From contig DAXETY010000050.1 of the NCBI GenBank assembly GCA_051155755.1, positions 1 to 15,563 of the forward strand: a stretch of 15,563 bases of DNA. The letters run 5' to 3'. Both the position numbers and the translations under genes were made by a program. Under the pieces are notes generated by a model. It made no database searches and was not told where the DNA came from. It saw only the letters and a list, made by a program, of their open reading frames with translations. Shown in pieces: positions 14,312 through 15,563 of this stretch. The DNA comes from DAXETY01 sp051155755. GTDB lineage: Bacteria; Desulfobacterota; Desulfobacteria; Desulfobacterales; SG8-13. Position 1 is the stretch's first letter, and every line of letters starts with the position of its first letter.

Positions 14312-15238
14312 TCATCCAAACACCCGGGGGCGCAGCCGGTCGGCCGTTGCCAGGGCCTCCTGCCAGTCCGGCAGGCCGTTGCGCCCGCCGTATTCGCGGC
14401 AGGAAAGCGAGGCCACGGCCACTGCCAGGCGCACCGCTCGATGCAGGTCGAACCCCTGCCGCAGGGCATAGGCAAAAGCGGCATGAAAATTATCGCCGGC
14501 GCCGATGGTGTCCGCCACGGCGACCTTCGGAATCCCGACCTGATACCAGGTCTGCCGGATGGCATAATAGGCCCCGTATTCTCCGGCGGTGACCACCAGC
14601 TGCCCGCGCACCCGGTCCTGCAGTCCCTGCAACTGTTCAACAAATGAACGCTCTGCCAGGCCCAGCACGGGATCCTGCAGGAACTCGGCCGACGGCACGA
14701 AGTAGTCGGCGGTTTCCATCATGGCCTCGATGCCGCGGCGCCAGCGTTCGCAGTCATACACCACAACCGTCTGCGGTCCTTTATACGCCGCCAGAGCCTC
14801 TGCCAGGTAAGTGGTCTCCGGATCGAGAAGGATCACGGCGGCTTCGCCGATCCGGCGCTGCAGGTCCGGCCGGAGTTCCATCGGCGGCAGGCGGCTGGGT
14901 TCGTAGACGATGGTGCGCGCACCGCTGTCCCGGGTCACCAGCACGTAGGCCACCGGCGTGCGGCCGCCGGGCACGGTTTCCACCAGTTCGGTACCCACCC
15001 CGAAGTCTTCCAGCCGCTGCCGGCAAAACCGCCCCTCGGGATCGTCACCGAGCTTGCCGACATACAGCGGCCGGCCGCCCAGGTGCGCAACGCAGCAGGC
15101 TGCCGTGCTTCCCTGCCCTCCGCCCTCGGACAGGCGCAGTTCCAGCGGAACTTTGCGGTTTTCCTCCGGCAGCTGCTTGACCACCGCAATATGGTCCAGG
15201 CAGCTGCGACCGATGATCAGCACGTCGAATTGCGGCAT
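14312..15238 (-). CDS. PfkB-family carbohydrate kinase
   Basis: A 308-residue kinase of the ribokinase/PfkB family, which phosphorylates a sugar or nucleoside with ATP. Visible landmarks: the N-terminal strand FDVLIIGRSCLDHI with D15 as a likely substrate contact, the glycine-rich segment SEGGGQGSTAACCVAHLGG (38-55, the family's GG-x-N-x-A region), YVGKLGDDPEGRF at 59-71, VVTAGEYGAYY at 215-225 (ATP-binding TxGxxG), and PfkB signature 2, DTIGAGDNFHAAFAYAL, at 243-259 with D249 as catalytic base. The usual asparagine in the glycine-rich segment is replaced by serine/threonine, so the substrate is uncertain. The ATG at 15238 has a GGAAT-like ribosome site. It is transcribed in the same direction as the partial gene at the right edge, 158 bases away, and may have its own promoter. 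Confidence 0.91.
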   Translation of the reverse strand: MPQFDVLIIGRSCLDHIAVVKQLPEENRKVPLELRLSEGGGQGSTAACCVAHLGGRPLYVGKLGDDPEGRFCRQRLEDFGVGTELVETVPGGRTPVAYVLVTRDSGARTIVYEPSRLPPMELRPDLQRRIGEAAVILLDPETTYLAEALAAYKGPQTVVVYDCERWRRGIEAMMETADYFVPSAEFLQDPVLGLAERSFVEQLQGLQDRVRGQLVVTAGEYGAYYAIRQTWYQVGIPKVAVADTIGAGDNFHAAFAYALRQGFDLHRAVRLAVAVASLSCREYGGRNGLPDWQEALATADRLRPRVFG

Positions 15239-15396
15239 CGTTCGATTCCGGGTAAGGGTCTATCCAAACGCCGTTATGGAAACCCAAGCGTTTCAAGTGT
15301 TACGAATCGAACCGTTTCTTTTCATTCTGTTGATTTATTTCCACCTTCATTTCCAGAGTCCGGATCCCGTTCGAATTGACGGGCTGCCATCCGGAG

Positions 15397-15563
15397 TCAG
15401 AGGACGATCACTAGCCCGGCGGCTTCCTGAAGTTTTTCCCGAACGCGGTTGAGGATGATCCTGGCCGGATCGCTGGTTTCTTCCGCCTCTCCGCTCTCCC
15501 GGTAGCAGGAAACCAGCAAGGCTTCGTTTCCAAGCCACAGTTTGAAATCGTCCAGTATATAGC
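15397..15563 (-). CDS. C-terminal end of a hypothetical protein (cut by window edge)
   Basis: A partial minus-strand gene: 54 residues followed by TGA at 15397-15399, with the start beyond the window. The frame reads YILDDFKLWLGNEALLVSCY, then an acidic linker (RESGEAEETSDPAR) and an amphipathic helix IILNRVREKLQEAAGL, ending VIVL. Its balanced composition marks it as the real frame; the two other minus frames are Arg/Pro/Ser-rich noise. No family was recognised. It lies upstream of the PfkB gene on the same strand. Confidence 0.6.
   Translation of the reverse strand, partial: YILDDFKLWLGNEALLVSCYRESGEAEETSDPARIILNRVREKLQEAAGLVIVL

Overview
This is a GC-rich, densely packed bacterial chromosome segment with 15 protein genes I can support: 14 complete and one cut by the right edge. 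The mix of a ligase-associated DNA repair operon, a MoaD/ThiS-like protein, an iron-sulfur photolyase and several lineage-type small proteins suggests a deltaproteobacterium (Desulfobacterota, Desulfosarcina-like). That assignment is an impression from gene content and protein style. The window contains no rRNA or other marker gene.

Left third (1-6100, minus strand). Read in the direction of transcription, this is a four-gene DNA repair operon: a metallo-beta-lactamase-fold exonuclease, an ATP-dependent DNA ligase, an Lhr-type DEXH helicase and the metallophosphoesterase PdeM. Exonuclease/ligase and helicase/PdeM are each joined by a 4-bp ATGA stop/start overlap. The ligase/helicase junction is instead split by a 94-bp palindromic element. 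A second, related 99-bp element lies at the end of PdeM, so two copies bracket the helicase-PdeM pair. Each copy supplies the stop codon of the gene it follows. Each has perfectly matched 29-bp arms, and the differences between the copies are compensated in both arms.

Middle (6100-9800). A divergent promoter region leads rightward to a MoaD/ThiS-like beta-grasp protein whose C-terminus lacks the Gly-Gly tail, a small Cys4 zinc-ribbon-like protein and a flavin amine-oxidase-type oxidoreductase. Facing it on the minus strand are two tightly linked unknown genes. The first of these carries weak hallmarks of the TraB/Tiki (GumN/ChaN) superfamily.

Right (9900-12544, plus strand). A compact operon-like run encodes an exported DUF4174 protein, an SRPBCC protein (4-bp overlap) and a cryptochrome/photolyase-related protein with the four cysteines of the FeS-BCP (PhrB-type) family. 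Together these look like a light or UV damage module.

Far right (12545-15563). A 240-bp intergenic stretch with short repeats is followed by a second SRPBCC gene with a 58-residue membrane protein behind it, then a lipoprotein. The lipoprotein is convergent with a PfkB-family sugar kinase (16-bp gap). At the right edge is the C-terminal end of another minus-strand gene. No rRNA, tRNA, CRISPR array, transposase or phage gene was seen, and no gap between genes exceeds 300 bases.
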